Assembly (NCBI GenBank): GCA_902766855.1
Contig: CACXFE010000184.1
Location: 1-6,807, forward strand
Origin: Oscillospiraceae bacterium
Lineage (GTDB): Bacteria > Bacillota > Clostridia > Oscillospirales > Acutalibacteraceae
DNA length: 6,807 nt
Direction: 5' to 3'
The notes under the pieces were generated by a model. The model searched no databases. It worked only from the letters and a program-made list of their open reading frames with translations, and had not been told where the DNA came from. Both the position numbers and the translations under genes were made by a program. Positions 1-6,807 of this stretch are shown here, piece by piece (the first letter of the stretch is position 1; the number at the start of each line of letters is the position of its first letter).

Positions 1-1100
1 AGGGCTTCCAGAATAATGCCGACCTCGCGTTTGTTGCTGTTCGATTTCGGCACGCCGAAAAGCGGTGCGTTATGATCGACCCCGCCGATATATGTTTTCT
101 GTGATTCATCCATTTTCGGCATGGGAAGCACGCCGAAATCACTCTGCATATCCCGGAGCGGATGAAGCGAATGCTGATCCGGCATCAACAGATAGGAGAA
201 AAACAGGCTCTTATCCGCCGTAAAGGTGAGCGCGGCATTATCCGATTGTTTGAACATCACCTTGTCGTCCCGGATAATTTTCGTCATTTTATTAAAGATT
301 TTATAAGAAGCCTCGTTATTGCAGGCTAACGCCAATTTGCCGCTGGCGTCTGCCTTGTAGTATTCCCCGCCCATGGACATAAACATGGCTTTGGAGAAAT
401 CCCCTACTTCCGCCACAAGGCCCCATCTGTCCTTCTCGGAATCTACAACGCCGTTTCCGTCGAGATCACGCAGGGCGCCTTTGGCAAATTCGTTCCATTT
501 GTCCCAAGTCCATTTGCCGCTTTTTACGATTTTGTACGGATCTTCATAATTCAATTCCGACCAGATTTTTTTATTGAAAAACATGACCCAAATTTTCTCG
601 ATATGCGTAAGGAAAGAACCGCTTGCCGCATAAACTTTGCCGTTCATCGTGCATTTCGGGATCACATTCTGATTCCACCACGGATTGGATAAATCCAACT
701 CATCGAAGGTGGAAAGATCCGCCAACAGGTCTGCACCGATCAACTGCCCGAAAGTCCAGGTGGTGCTGACAATCAGATCCGCGGTTTTATCCCCCGCCAT
801 AATGCTCGGTTGAATCTGTTTGAACATCGCCGAAGGATCCACAACCTTCACTTCAATGTTGCAGTTATACGCTTCTTCCACCTCTTTGACAAGCGCCAGC
901 GTTTTATCGTTGAGCGCCGTGCCGGATTCCGGATCGAAATGGGCTTTATCGCCGTCTAAAACCGTGAAGGTATAGCCGCCTAAATCCACCACGGTTTCTT
1001 CCTTCACTTTCTTCTCGGGCGTTTTGCTTTCCGTTCCTCCGCAAGCGGCAAGGCTGAACAAAAGCGCCAGACATAAAACCATACAGCCAATCCTTTTCAT
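1..1100 (-). CDS. ABC sugar transporter substrate-binding lipoprotein (C-terminus cut by window edge)
   Basis: This is an extracellular solute-binding protein of the family-1 sugar type, expected to be anchored on the outer face of the cytoplasmic membrane and to hand an oligosaccharide to a CUT1 permease pair. I translated 366 codons without a stop, and the reading frame runs off the left edge. The N-terminus is a lipoprotein signal: MKR, a hydrophobic stretch, then lipobox LAAC with the lipidated Cys at residue 20. Family-typical segments follow, including FFNKKIW (174-180), a KWTWDKWNEFAK stretch (196-207) and a Ca-binding-like loop DLDGNGVVD (212-220). Homologues usually run to roughly 430-480 residues, so perhaps 70-110 residues are missing. 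The ATG at 1098-1100 is preceded by AAGGAGG with an 8-base spacer. The gene follows GH30 by 13 bases, suggesting co-transcription. The sugar bound cannot be read from sequence; the adjacent glycosidases suggest a mannose-containing glycan. Confidence 0.93.
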   Translation of the reverse strand, partial: MKRIGCMVLCLALLFSLAACGGTESKTPEKKVKEETVVDLGGYTFTVLDGDKAHFDPESGTALNDKTLALVKEVEEAYNCNIEVKVVDPSAMFKQIQPSIMAGDKTADLIVSTTWTFGQLIGADLLADLSTFDELDLSNPWWNQNVIPKCTMNGKVYAASGSFLTHIEKIWVMFFNKKIWSELNYEDPYKIVKSGKWTWDKWNEFAKGALRDLDGNGVVDSEKDRWGLVAEVGDFSKAMFMSMGGEYYKADASGKLALACNNEASYKIFNKMTKIIRDDKVMFKQSDNAALTFTADKSLFFSYLLMPDQHSLHPLRDMQSDFGVLPMPKMDESQKTYIGGVDHNAPLFGVPKSNSNKREVGIILEA

Positions 1101-1108
1101 GAAAGATG

Positions 1109-1116
1109 CCTCCTTA
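1109..1116 (-). promoter_or_regulatory. Ribosome binding site of the binding-protein gene, fused to the GH30 stop codon
   Basis: On the minus strand the sequence reads TAAGGAGG. The GH30 stop codon TAA supplies the first bases of a full AAGGAGG Shine-Dalgarno sequence. It sits 8 bases before the ATG at 1100, which fixes that start. The overlap suggests translational coupling or re-initiation between the two genes. Confidence 0.85.
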
Positions 1117-2415
1117 AAATACAAATGTATTGATCGAATCCGCGGGTAATTCAAAGGAATAGGTATTTCCGTCTAAATCAAACTGCACGGTTTGGGGCTT
1201 CCGGAAAGCGTTTTGTGTTACCAATACCACGCTGCCGTCCGTATTGCGGAAAGCAACCGAATTGGAAGTCCAGTGCCCGGAAAGCACAAGCCTGACCGCG
1301 CCGGGTTTGATATAACGCGAAAAATGTTTCATGGTGTAATATTCGGGATTTAACCGGTAGTGGCCTTCTTCCACGGTGATCATGGAATTTTGTTTCCAGC
1401 CCCAGGTACTCATACCGCCCGCCGGTAAAACCGAGTTCCAATACACATAGGCTCTGACGCCGTATGTAAGATAATGACGGAACAGGCTGAAGATATATTT
1501 GGCATAATGCCAGGAGTTGCCGCCGTCACCGCACTCGTTTTCGGATTGGATGGTATAAATTTCCGGCCAACTCTCATGCAGTAAAGGCGCCAGCCCCTTC
1601 CCTGCCCATTGAAGGCCGAGCCCCGCTGTATAAGCGGAAGCCGCCGGATCATGCAGAAGCGCGTTGATATAATCGTTATACGATTCGATGATGCCGGAAT
1701 TCAGCGTTCCGAGAAAAATCTTTGCCTTGATTCCTCTTTCTTTGAAGAGCGGGCCTAAATATTTGCCGATGAATTCAATAAACTGTTCGCCCGTCCATTT
1801 GCAGGAAGGAAATTTCTGATCGGAAAACGGTTCGTTCTGAACATGGACCGCTTCGATTTGGATTCCCTCGCGCTCATAGGCTTCTACAAATTTCGCAAAA
1901 TACAATGCGTAGGCTTTTAAGTTTTCTTCATTCCATTTTAATGTGCCGAAATTGTATGCCCGCGGGAATTTCATCCAGGTGGGCGGGCTCCACGGCGAAG
2001 CAAAAAGCCGAATGGAACCGTTTCTTTTAAAGGCGGCTTTGATCATCGGAAGCAGGTACTTTCTGTCTTCGTCGATACTGAAATGCTCCATCGCGTAATC
2101 GCCTTCGGTTTCGTTGTAACTGTACCACCGTTCGGCAAAGTCGCTCGCCCCGATCGGCATACGGCAATAATTCAACCGCAGCCCGTCTTCTTCCGGCTTA
2201 AAAAGCAAATCCAACACTTTTTCATGATCTTCGTTTGAAAGTTGCTCCAACGCAATTTCGCACAATTCGTTAAAACAAGCGCCGAAACCGTCTAAAATCT
2301 GATCGGTCACCCCCGTCGCTTTCAGATCGGTTTTTTCTTCCGTTTCGGATGTCCGATACGGGATTTCTTTCCAAAATTCGTTTTCCTTACTGGAAAACCA
2401 TTTTACCTGCTGCAT
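1114..2415 (-). CDS. GH30-family glycoside hydrolase (glucosylceramidase-like), cytoplasmic
   Basis: This is a retaining beta-glycosidase of family GH30, which acts on beta-glucosides, beta-1,6-glucans, beta-xylosides or beta-fucosides depending on subfamily. The 433 residues form an almost minimal GH30 protein: a (beta/alpha)8 barrel at about 38-370 and a small C-terminal beta domain at about 370-433. Recognisable elements are GFGACFNE (43-50), RMPIGASDF (85-93), FASPWSPPTW (138-147), the acid/base in HVQNEP (Glu195) and the nucleophile in IQSENECG (probably Glu292, with Glu294 as the alternative). There is no signal peptide or membrane segment, so it should act in the cytoplasm on imported sugars. 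The start is supported by AAGGAG at 2425-2430, 9 bases upstream. It follows GH38 after a 111-base gap with its own likely promoter. Family assignment is firm from the motifs; substrate is unknown. Confidence 0.92.
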   Translation of the reverse strand: MQQVKWFSSKENEFWKEIPYRTSETEEKTDLKATGVTDQILDGFGACFNELCEIALEQLSNEDHEKVLDLLFKPEEDGLRLNYCRMPIGASDFAERWYSYNETEGDYAMEHFSIDEDRKYLLPMIKAAFKRNGSIRLFASPWSPPTWMKFPRAYNFGTLKWNEENLKAYALYFAKFVEAYEREGIQIEAVHVQNEPFSDQKFPSCKWTGEQFIEFIGKYLGPLFKERGIKAKIFLGTLNSGIIESYNDYINALLHDPAASAYTAGLGLQWAGKGLAPLLHESWPEIYTIQSENECGDGGNSWHYAKYIFSLFRHYLTYGVRAYVYWNSVLPAGGMSTWGWKQNSMITVEEGHYRLNPEYYTMKHFSRYIKPGAVRLVLSGHWTSNSVAFRNTDGSVVLVTQNAFRKPQTVQFDLDGNTYSFELPADSINTFVF

Positions 2416-2438
2416 GAAAGAACACTCCTTCTTTTTTA

Positions 2439-2468
2439 ATTATACAAGAATTCTTGACTATGCGACAA
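2439..2468 (-). promoter_or_regulatory. Candidate sigma-A promoter for GH30 and the binding-protein gene
   Basis: On the minus strand a perfect -10 box TATAAT (2439-2444) lies 18 bases downstream of a moderate -35 box TTGTCG (2463-2468, four of six matches to TTGACA). The predicted transcript would start near 2432, giving a leader of only about 17 bases that just includes the AAGGAG ribosome binding site. This is the only gap among the five genes long enough for a promoter, so GH30 and the binding protein may be transcribed separately from the upstream genes as well as with them. The short leader and AT-rich surroundings limit confidence. Confidence 0.55.
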
Positions 2469-2471
2469 GAA
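2445..2471. promoter_or_regulatory. Candidate operator: 12-bp palindrome plus a third half-site
   Basis: CAAGAATTCTTG at 2445-2456 is a perfect 12-bp palindrome. A further copy of the half-site CAAGAA lies at 2466-2471, 21 bases (about two helical turns) from the first and in the same orientation. The palindrome fills most of the spacer next to the -10 box of the GH30 promoter, and the third half-site overlaps its -35 box. A protein bound here would block RNA polymerase. I do not recognise it as the site of a named regulator. A chance palindrome in AT-rich DNA remains possible. Confidence 0.4.
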
Positions 2472-2526
2472 ATATGTTTAATTTGACTGGACATTTTTTG
2501 TTGTCATCTTTTTCCATAAATGCGAA

Positions 2527-5500
2527 TCAATAACAAACTTTAAAGGTTTTGATCTCAAATGGTCTGAATTTGATTTCCAAAGCCTTTCCGCCGCTTGTTC
2601 CGGGACAAAAATCGTCTATCAGCCGCGCGTTTGTTTCCAGCATATCCACCTCATAAACGGACACATTTTTCACAAATTCCAATTTTGTGGCGGTGTAACT
2701 TCCTTCCGCTTCATACAACCGGACGATATATGCTTTTCCGCCCTCTTCACACGGCTTGATCGCTTCGGCTAAAATATTGGGTTTCTCCACCGTAAACAGT
2801 TTTTCTAATTGCTTATCGCCGGCGAAATGCAAAATCGGATGATTTAACTCGTAGGCGGCGCGAATCGTGTTCTCCCCCGATAAAGCGCCCGGATGCGGAT
2901 AGAAAGAATAGGTGAAGTGATGAACGCCCCGATCGCCGCGCGGATCCGGCTTGCACCCGCCTTTATGCAGAGTAAGCGCAATACAGGAATCCAGCACCGA
3001 AACGCCGTATTTGCAGTCGTTCAGCACCGCTACGCCGTAACCCGGTTCAGACAGATCGGTATATTTGTGATTGGAAACTTCAAATTTTGCCTGTTCGATC
3101 GCCGTATTGCGATTGACCGGGCGTTTGATATTGCCGTATTGAATCTCATGTACGGAATATTCTGCCAAAACGGAAGTATCAAATTCCACTTTCAACAAGC
3201 GGTGCTTATCGTTCCAATCCACGGTGGTTTCGAAATCCACCCTGGGATCGTCTGCATAGAATACCATATCCTGCCACAGGGTGGTTTTCGGTGAAATGCG
3301 GTAAGAAGTTCTGATGCGGAACTCCACCGCACCGTCGGCCACTACTTCAAAACTCAACAGTTCTGCGCAATCGGTCAGTTTCACATCCACATCGGCATTG
3401 ATGTCCCAGCAGTCCCATGCGGCGGAAACCTCCTCCCCGAACAGGAAGGTGTTCAAACTGTGCCCGTTTCCGCGCAATTCCCTGCCGTTTCGCTTATCAA
3501 TAAAGGAGGAAATGTACCCCTTTTGATCGAAAATGACGCTGGCAAAGGGGGTTTCCAGTACAGAATCCGCATAATGGAAAGGCGAATTTCCCTCGCGGTT
3601 TTCTTTGGTGAATGAGATGGTTTTGCACTCAAACGCACCGAGTTTTAAACCGGAAAGATGCAAAACGCTTTCCCCGTCCTGTTTTTCTATGATTTGCTGG
3701 TGAACAGCACCCCTCGGTAAATCGGCACAGGCCGTCACCGGCAGTTCGATCACATCGCTGCGCGCAAAGGAGAGCGTATTGAACAGCGTCATGGCGTTTT
3801 CCGCGTCCGAACACATAATATCCGAACAGATTTGCCCCGCGTCTTTGAGGATTTGGGTGGTTTCCCGGATGCTGCGGTCATGTGCTTCCGGGATGCAGGT
3901 GCCCGGCAAAATATCATGGAACTGGTTCATCAAAAGCGTTCCGACAAGGGGCGCGATCTTTTCGCTTGACGCCGCCTCCCCTTTCTGTACCGCTTCCATC
4001 ACGGTGAGTAATTCGGCATTGCGAATGGCGATCTCCGCCTTTCGGTTGTTTCGCTTGATGGTATGCTGATTGGTCAGGGTGCCGCGGTGCAATTCCAAAT
4101 ACAATTCTCCGCGATAGGTAGCGGGTTTATAAAGGCTCTTTTCCAACTGAACCATGAAGTCGGTCAAAGAGGTATAATAGGCCTTCGGGCAACCTTCCAG
4201 ATCGTGAATACGCGCCGCTGTTTCAAGCATGGCGTCTTCCGGGCCGCCGCCGCCGTCGCCATGGCCGAAGGTGACAAGCCTGGTATCGCTGACCGCCTTT
4301 TGCTGTAATTTATTCAAAACATTGGTCAGTGTTTTCGGTGAGGGGGCGCAATGAGTCACATTATGGTGGGTTAAAACTTTGGTGCCGTCAATCCCCTGCC
4401 AATAATAGGTTTCATAGGGGAAGCGGTTGCTTTCGTTCCAACTGAGTTTGGTGGTAAGAAAATACTGAACATGGCACCCTTTCATGATTTGCGGAAGCGC
4501 CGCGCTGTAACCGAAAGTATCCGGCAAATAGAAGGAATTGGAGGTAAAACCGAAATGCTTTCTCGTGTAATTCTGCCCCCATAAAAACTGGCGGATCAAA
4601 AATTCGCCGCCGGTGATATTGCAGTCGCACTCCACCCATACGCCGCCGTTCGGCTCATATCTGCCTTCCAAAATCCTCGCTTTCATCTTTTCAAAAAGCG
4701 CGGGATAATGGTCTTCCATAAATTTTAAGTGCAATGCCGAACTTTGAAGAAAGCGATACTCCGGGAATTGATCCATCAGATTCAGTTGATTGGCATAAGT
4801 GCGTGCACATTTTTTAATGGTTTCATCGATTTCCCAAGTCCAGGCGGTATCCATATGCGAATGCCCGAGAAGCCCCGCTTTGGGAGCCGATTCGGAGTTG
4901 TGCTTTTGAAGGATGGGTTTTAACAAGGCGTCAGCCTTTGCCACCGCTTCCCGCAGTACCTGCGGTTCGCAGTTTTCAATATCGTAATACAAAACCTCAT
5001 GCAGTTTTACAAACGCGCGTTCCAGTTCCGCTTTTTTAAAACTGTTTTCATCCAACACATCGTAAAGATCCTGCAAGGTTTTATAATCATAATAAAACTC
5101 ATAAAAAAGTTCATCTTTAATGCAAACGGCAAATTCCCCTACGGTCAAATGATAATTTCTCGTTGCGGGTTCTGCAAAAGGATGGTTACCCTCAAAGTTA
5201 TGCCCGGCATAAGCCTCCAAATCGAGAGCATAGGTTTCGCCTTGTTTGGCGGACAGGGCAAAACTTTTGCAATAGTGGTTCCCGTGCGAGCCGACCAGCC
5301 GTTTGTTGGCATAGTTGGTATGCGGCACCCCGTTTACAAAGAGAAGCGCTTCGTATCCGCCAAATTCCGGCCGCAAATACAGTTGCTTGCCATCCAGTTT
5401 TTTAGGCACGAAAAACTCGGCTTTGAACCAGCAATAGGCTTTTTCCGCGCCCCATTCATCCCCGGTTTTTACTTCATGATAAAGCGACTCCGCCGGTGGA

Positions 5501-5634
5501 GAATCCAATTTATCAAAGGTTTGATAGGCTTTTAAAGACAAAACCTCTGCTTTTTTAAAAATATAGGCTTCCAACTGCCCGACGAATCTTGATTGTTTAT
5601 CCAGCAATCGAAATAATTGAGATGCATTGTACAT
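2527..5634 (-). CDS. GH38 alpha-mannosidase (class II, cytoplasmic)
   Basis: This is a zinc-dependent retaining alpha-mannosidase that removes alpha-linked mannose from oligosaccharides. At 1035 residues it matches the full length of the bacterial/Ams1-like type. Domains in order are an N-terminal beta-sandwich (about 60-170), a catalytic domain (about 250-500), the middle helical domain (about 510-600, with LYLELHRGT at 511-519) and C-terminal beta domains (about 690-1035). The catalytic motifs are intact: GHSHMDTAW (257-265), YLPDTFGYS (369-377), FGHGDGGGG (456-464) and NQFHDILPGT (570-579). By comparison with animal GH38 structures, the zinc ligands should be His260, Asp262, Asp372 (also the nucleophile) and His573. 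There is no signal peptide, so it should act inside the cell. The ATG is preceded by GAGGGGAG at 5642-5649 with 7-base spacing, and lies 32 bases after the permease stop. The linkage preference (alpha-1,2/1,3/1,6) cannot be told. Confidence 0.96.
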   Translation of the reverse strand: MYNASQLFRLLDKQSRFVGQLEAYIFKKAEVLSLKAYQTFDKLDSPPAESLYHEVKTGDEWGAEKAYCWFKAEFFVPKKLDGKQLYLRPEFGGYEALLFVNGVPHTNYANKRLVGSHGNHYCKSFALSAKQGETYALDLEAYAGHNFEGNHPFAEPATRNYHLTVGEFAVCIKDELFYEFYYDYKTLQDLYDVLDENSFKKAELERAFVKLHEVLYYDIENCEPQVLREAVAKADALLKPILQKHNSESAPKAGLLGHSHMDTAWTWEIDETIKKCARTYANQLNLMDQFPEYRFLQSSALHLKFMEDHYPALFEKMKARILEGRYEPNGGVWVECDCNITGGEFLIRQFLWGQNYTRKHFGFTSNSFYLPDTFGYSAALPQIMKGCHVQYFLTTKLSWNESNRFPYETYYWQGIDGTKVLTHHNVTHCAPSPKTLTNVLNKLQQKAVSDTRLVTFGHGDGGGGPEDAMLETAARIHDLEGCPKAYYTSLTDFMVQLEKSLYKPATYRGELYLELHRGTLTNQHTIKRNNRKAEIAIRNAELLTVMEAVQKGEAASSEKIAPLVGTLLMNQFHDILPGTCIPEAHDRSIRETTQILKDAGQICSDIMCSDAENAMTLFNTLSFARSDVIELPVTACADLPRGAVHQQIIEKQDGESVLHLSGLKLGAFECKTISFTKENREGNSPFHYADSVLETPFASVIFDQKGYISSFIDKRNGRELRGNGHSLNTFLFGEEVSAAWDCWDINADVDVKLTDCAELLSFEVVADGAVEFRIRTSYRISPKTTLWQDMVFYADDPRVDFETTVDWNDKHRLLKVEFDTSVLAEYSVHEIQYGNIKRPVNRNTAIEQAKFEVSNHKYTDLSEPGYGVAVLNDCKYGVSVLDSCIALTLHKGGCKPDPRGDRGVHHFTYSFYPHPGALSGENTIRAAYELNHPILHFAGDKQLEKLFTVEKPNILAEAIKPCEEGGKAYIVRLYEAEGSYTATKLEFVKNVSVYEVDMLETNARLIDDFCPGTSGGKALEIKFRPFEIKTFKVCY

Positions 5635-5666
5635 ACGCTTTCTCCCCTCTGTTTATCGCGCAAGGA

Positions 5667-6608
5667 TCAACCGACCAATCCGCTGCGTTCTATCCCGCCG
5701 ATAATTTTTTTCTGTGCAAAAATGTAAATAATGACCAAGGGTAAAATCGCCATCAGCACGCCGGTTTGTAAAAGAGAGGATGTGCTGTAACTTCCGGCAA
5801 AATTCCCCGAATGGAAGGTGGAGGTCATGGAAAAGACCGAGTTGGCAAGAACTTTCAGTTCCGAGAAAAACATTCCCGAATAAAAAGTATCCGTCCATTG
5901 CCATGAAAAGGAAAACATAAAAACGGTGATCATCATCGGCACCGACATAGGCAGGACCACCTTGAAATAAGTCGGTAAAATGCCGTAACCGTCGATCCAG
6001 GCGGCTTCCTCAATCTCTTCGGGAATGCCTTTATAAAACTGCCGCATGATAAAAATATACAGCCCGTTCTTAAACCCGAGGCCAGTGATCGACAGAATGA
6101 CCATCGGCCAGACGGAATTCATCAGCGTAACGGTTTTGCCGGTGAACAGCTTGATGATCCCCGCAATGTCGAAAAAGCGGAATTTTAAAAACATCGGCAC
6201 CAGAATGATCTGCTGTGGGATCAGGATCGTCAGAATCACACAAAGCAGAACGGCGCCCGCCGCTTTGGAGCGGCATTTGGCAAGCCCGTAGCCCGTCATG
6301 GCGCAAATCAGGGTTTGAATTCCGGCGGCAAGCAAAGAAATCAATGCCGTATTTCTGGTTGCCAACAGGAAAAACGCCTCTTTCCATACCACTGTATAAT
6401 TTCGGAATGTGGGATGACGCGGAATCAGGATCACGGTTCTGTCGTACAAGTCGCCGTTGCTCATCAACGAGGCTGAAAATTTGGAGAGCAGCGGGAAAAG
6501 TATGACAAATGCAATATCAATCAGCAGAATGTAAATAAAAAGTTTTGCCGCCAGATCCTTCGCCTTCGTGCGATTGAAAGGTGTTTTGATTTTTTGTTTT
6601 TTGCTCAT
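5667..6608 (-). CDS. CUT1-family sugar ABC transporter permease (MalG/LplC-like)
   Basis: This is the second inner-membrane subunit of a carbohydrate ABC importer, which pairs with the upstream permease to form the channel. The 313 residues are normal for the family, with about six hydrophobic segments: about 22-42, 84-107, 117-139, 161-187, 221-243 and 281-299. The cytoplasmic EAA loop that docks on the ATPase is clear at about 201-220 (EAAWIDGYGI then LP). The C-terminus GIERSGLVG is the usual CUT1 ending. The short basic N-terminus (KKQKIK) fits a cytoplasmic start. The ATG at 6606-6608 is preceded by GGCGGTGA (6613-6620), a one-mismatch Shine-Dalgarno directly abutting the stop codon of the previous gene, so coupled translation is likely. 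No ATPase gene is present; many CUT1 systems of Firmicutes share one ATPase encoded elsewhere. Confidence 0.95.
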   Translation of the reverse strand: MSKKQKIKTPFNRTKAKDLAAKLFIYILLIDIAFVILFPLLSKFSASLMSNGDLYDRTVILIPRHPTFRNYTVVWKEAFFLLATRNTALISLLAAGIQTLICAMTGYGLAKCRSKAAGAVLLCVILTILIPQQIILVPMFLKFRFFDIAGIIKLFTGKTVTLMNSVWPMVILSITGLGFKNGLYIFIMRQFYKGIPEEIEEAAWIDGYGILPTYFKVVLPMSVPMMITVFMFSFSWQWTDTFYSGMFFSELKVLANSVFSMTSTFHSGNFAGSYSTSSLLQTGVLMAILPLVIIYIFAQKKIIGGIERSGLVG

Positions 6609-6620
6609 CTTTTCACCGCC

Positions 6621-6807
6621 TTAATCTCGTTGCTGGTAGTACACATAGCCCCGTATGATCAGGGTGATGACCACCAAACAGATCGCTACCACCAAAAAAT
6701 AAAACCATGCCATGGCAGAAGCAAGCCCCATACCGTTTGATTTGAAGGTCTGCTCCTCGATTTGCAACATGATAATATTATCCGAAGAGGTGAATGAATC
6801 GATCACC
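6621..6807 (-). CDS. CUT1-family sugar ABC transporter permease, C-terminal fragment (MalF/LplB-like)
   Basis: Only the last 61 codons are in the window; the gene enters from the right edge and ends at TAA (6621-6623). The visible part has a periplasm-side segment with TSSDNIIMLQIEE, then the family-typical NGMGLASAMAWFYF leading into the final membrane helix (about 22 hydrophobic residues) and a short polar tail GYVYYQQRD. This is the standard C-terminus of the first permease in CUT1 pairs. It lies 12 bases from the second permease, and the two should form the heterodimeric channel. A GTG at 6804-6806 reads as Val inside the protein and is not a start. The true start lies outside the window. 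Confidence 0.9.
   Translation of the reverse strand, partial: VIDSFTSSDNIIMLQIEEQTFKSNGMGLASAMAWFYFLVVAICLVVITLIIRGYVYYQQRD

Noticed and set aside
2487..2506. Possible terminator after GH38 (GACA ... TGTC around an A-rich loop)
   Set aside because: The stem is only four to five base pairs, AT-rich, and no U-tract follows it on the minus strand. It is too weak to call an intrinsic terminator.
2893..3294. A 133-codon open frame on the plus strand
   Set aside because: It is antisense to the C-terminal beta domain of GH38, with no ribosome binding site of note and no recognisable protein features.
4237..4261. Run of GCC/CCG triplets resembling a microsatellite
   Set aside because: On the minus strand it encodes the GDGGGGP stretch of the conserved FGHGDGGGG motif of GH38, so the coding sequence explains it.
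4999..5535. A 178-codon open frame on the plus strand
   Set aside because: It lies wholly antisense to the N-terminal third of the GH38 gene, which has full-length family motifs. The plus-strand translation resembles no family I know and looks like a compositional shadow.
5635..5666. Gap between the second permease and GH38
   Set aside because: The 32 bases hold only the GAGGGGAG ribosome binding site. I see no promoter or hairpin.
1..6807. CRISPR array, tRNA/rRNA genes, insertion sequences or phage genes
   Set aside because: I saw no repeated spaced units, cloverleaf-like sequence, transposase motifs or terminal repeats; coding sequence covers nearly all of the window.

Overview
The window looks like part of a carbohydrate-uptake and breakdown locus from a Gram-positive anaerobe, most likely an uncultured member of the Clostridia. 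The evidence for this is strong AGGAGG-type ribosome binding sites, a lipoprotein signal on the solute-binding protein, CUT1-type sugar ABC transporter genes, and protein sequences of clostridial style. I cannot name a genus from sequence alone.

All supported genes lie on the minus strand, so transcription runs from high to low coordinates. In that order they are: the last 61 codons of a CUT1 ABC permease (MalF/LplB-like, cut by the right edge); a complete second permease (MalG-like); a complete GH38 alpha-mannosidase of 1035 residues; a complete GH30 glycosidase of 433 residues; and an extracellular sugar-binding lipoprotein whose C-terminus is cut by the left edge. The gaps between genes are 12, 32, 111 and 13 bases. 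I see no convincing intrinsic terminator in any of them, so the five genes could form one operon.

The only sizeable gap (2416-2526) is AT-rich. It holds a good sigma-A-type promoter facing GH30 and the binding protein, with a perfect 12-bp palindrome in its spacer and a third copy of the half-site exactly 21 bp from the first. This is a plausible operator for a local regulator that is not in the window.

Working model (inference): the lipoprotein captures an oligosaccharide outside the cell and the two permeases import it. The two glycosidases, both without signal peptides, then remove alpha-mannosyl and beta-linked residues in the cytoplasm. The ATPase, any regulator and downstream sugar-phosphate enzymes are not in the window. 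I did not find a novel type of system. The points most worth a second look are the operator-like structure, the position of the binding-protein gene at the 3' end of the cluster, and the GH38+GH30 pairing with its unknown substrate.
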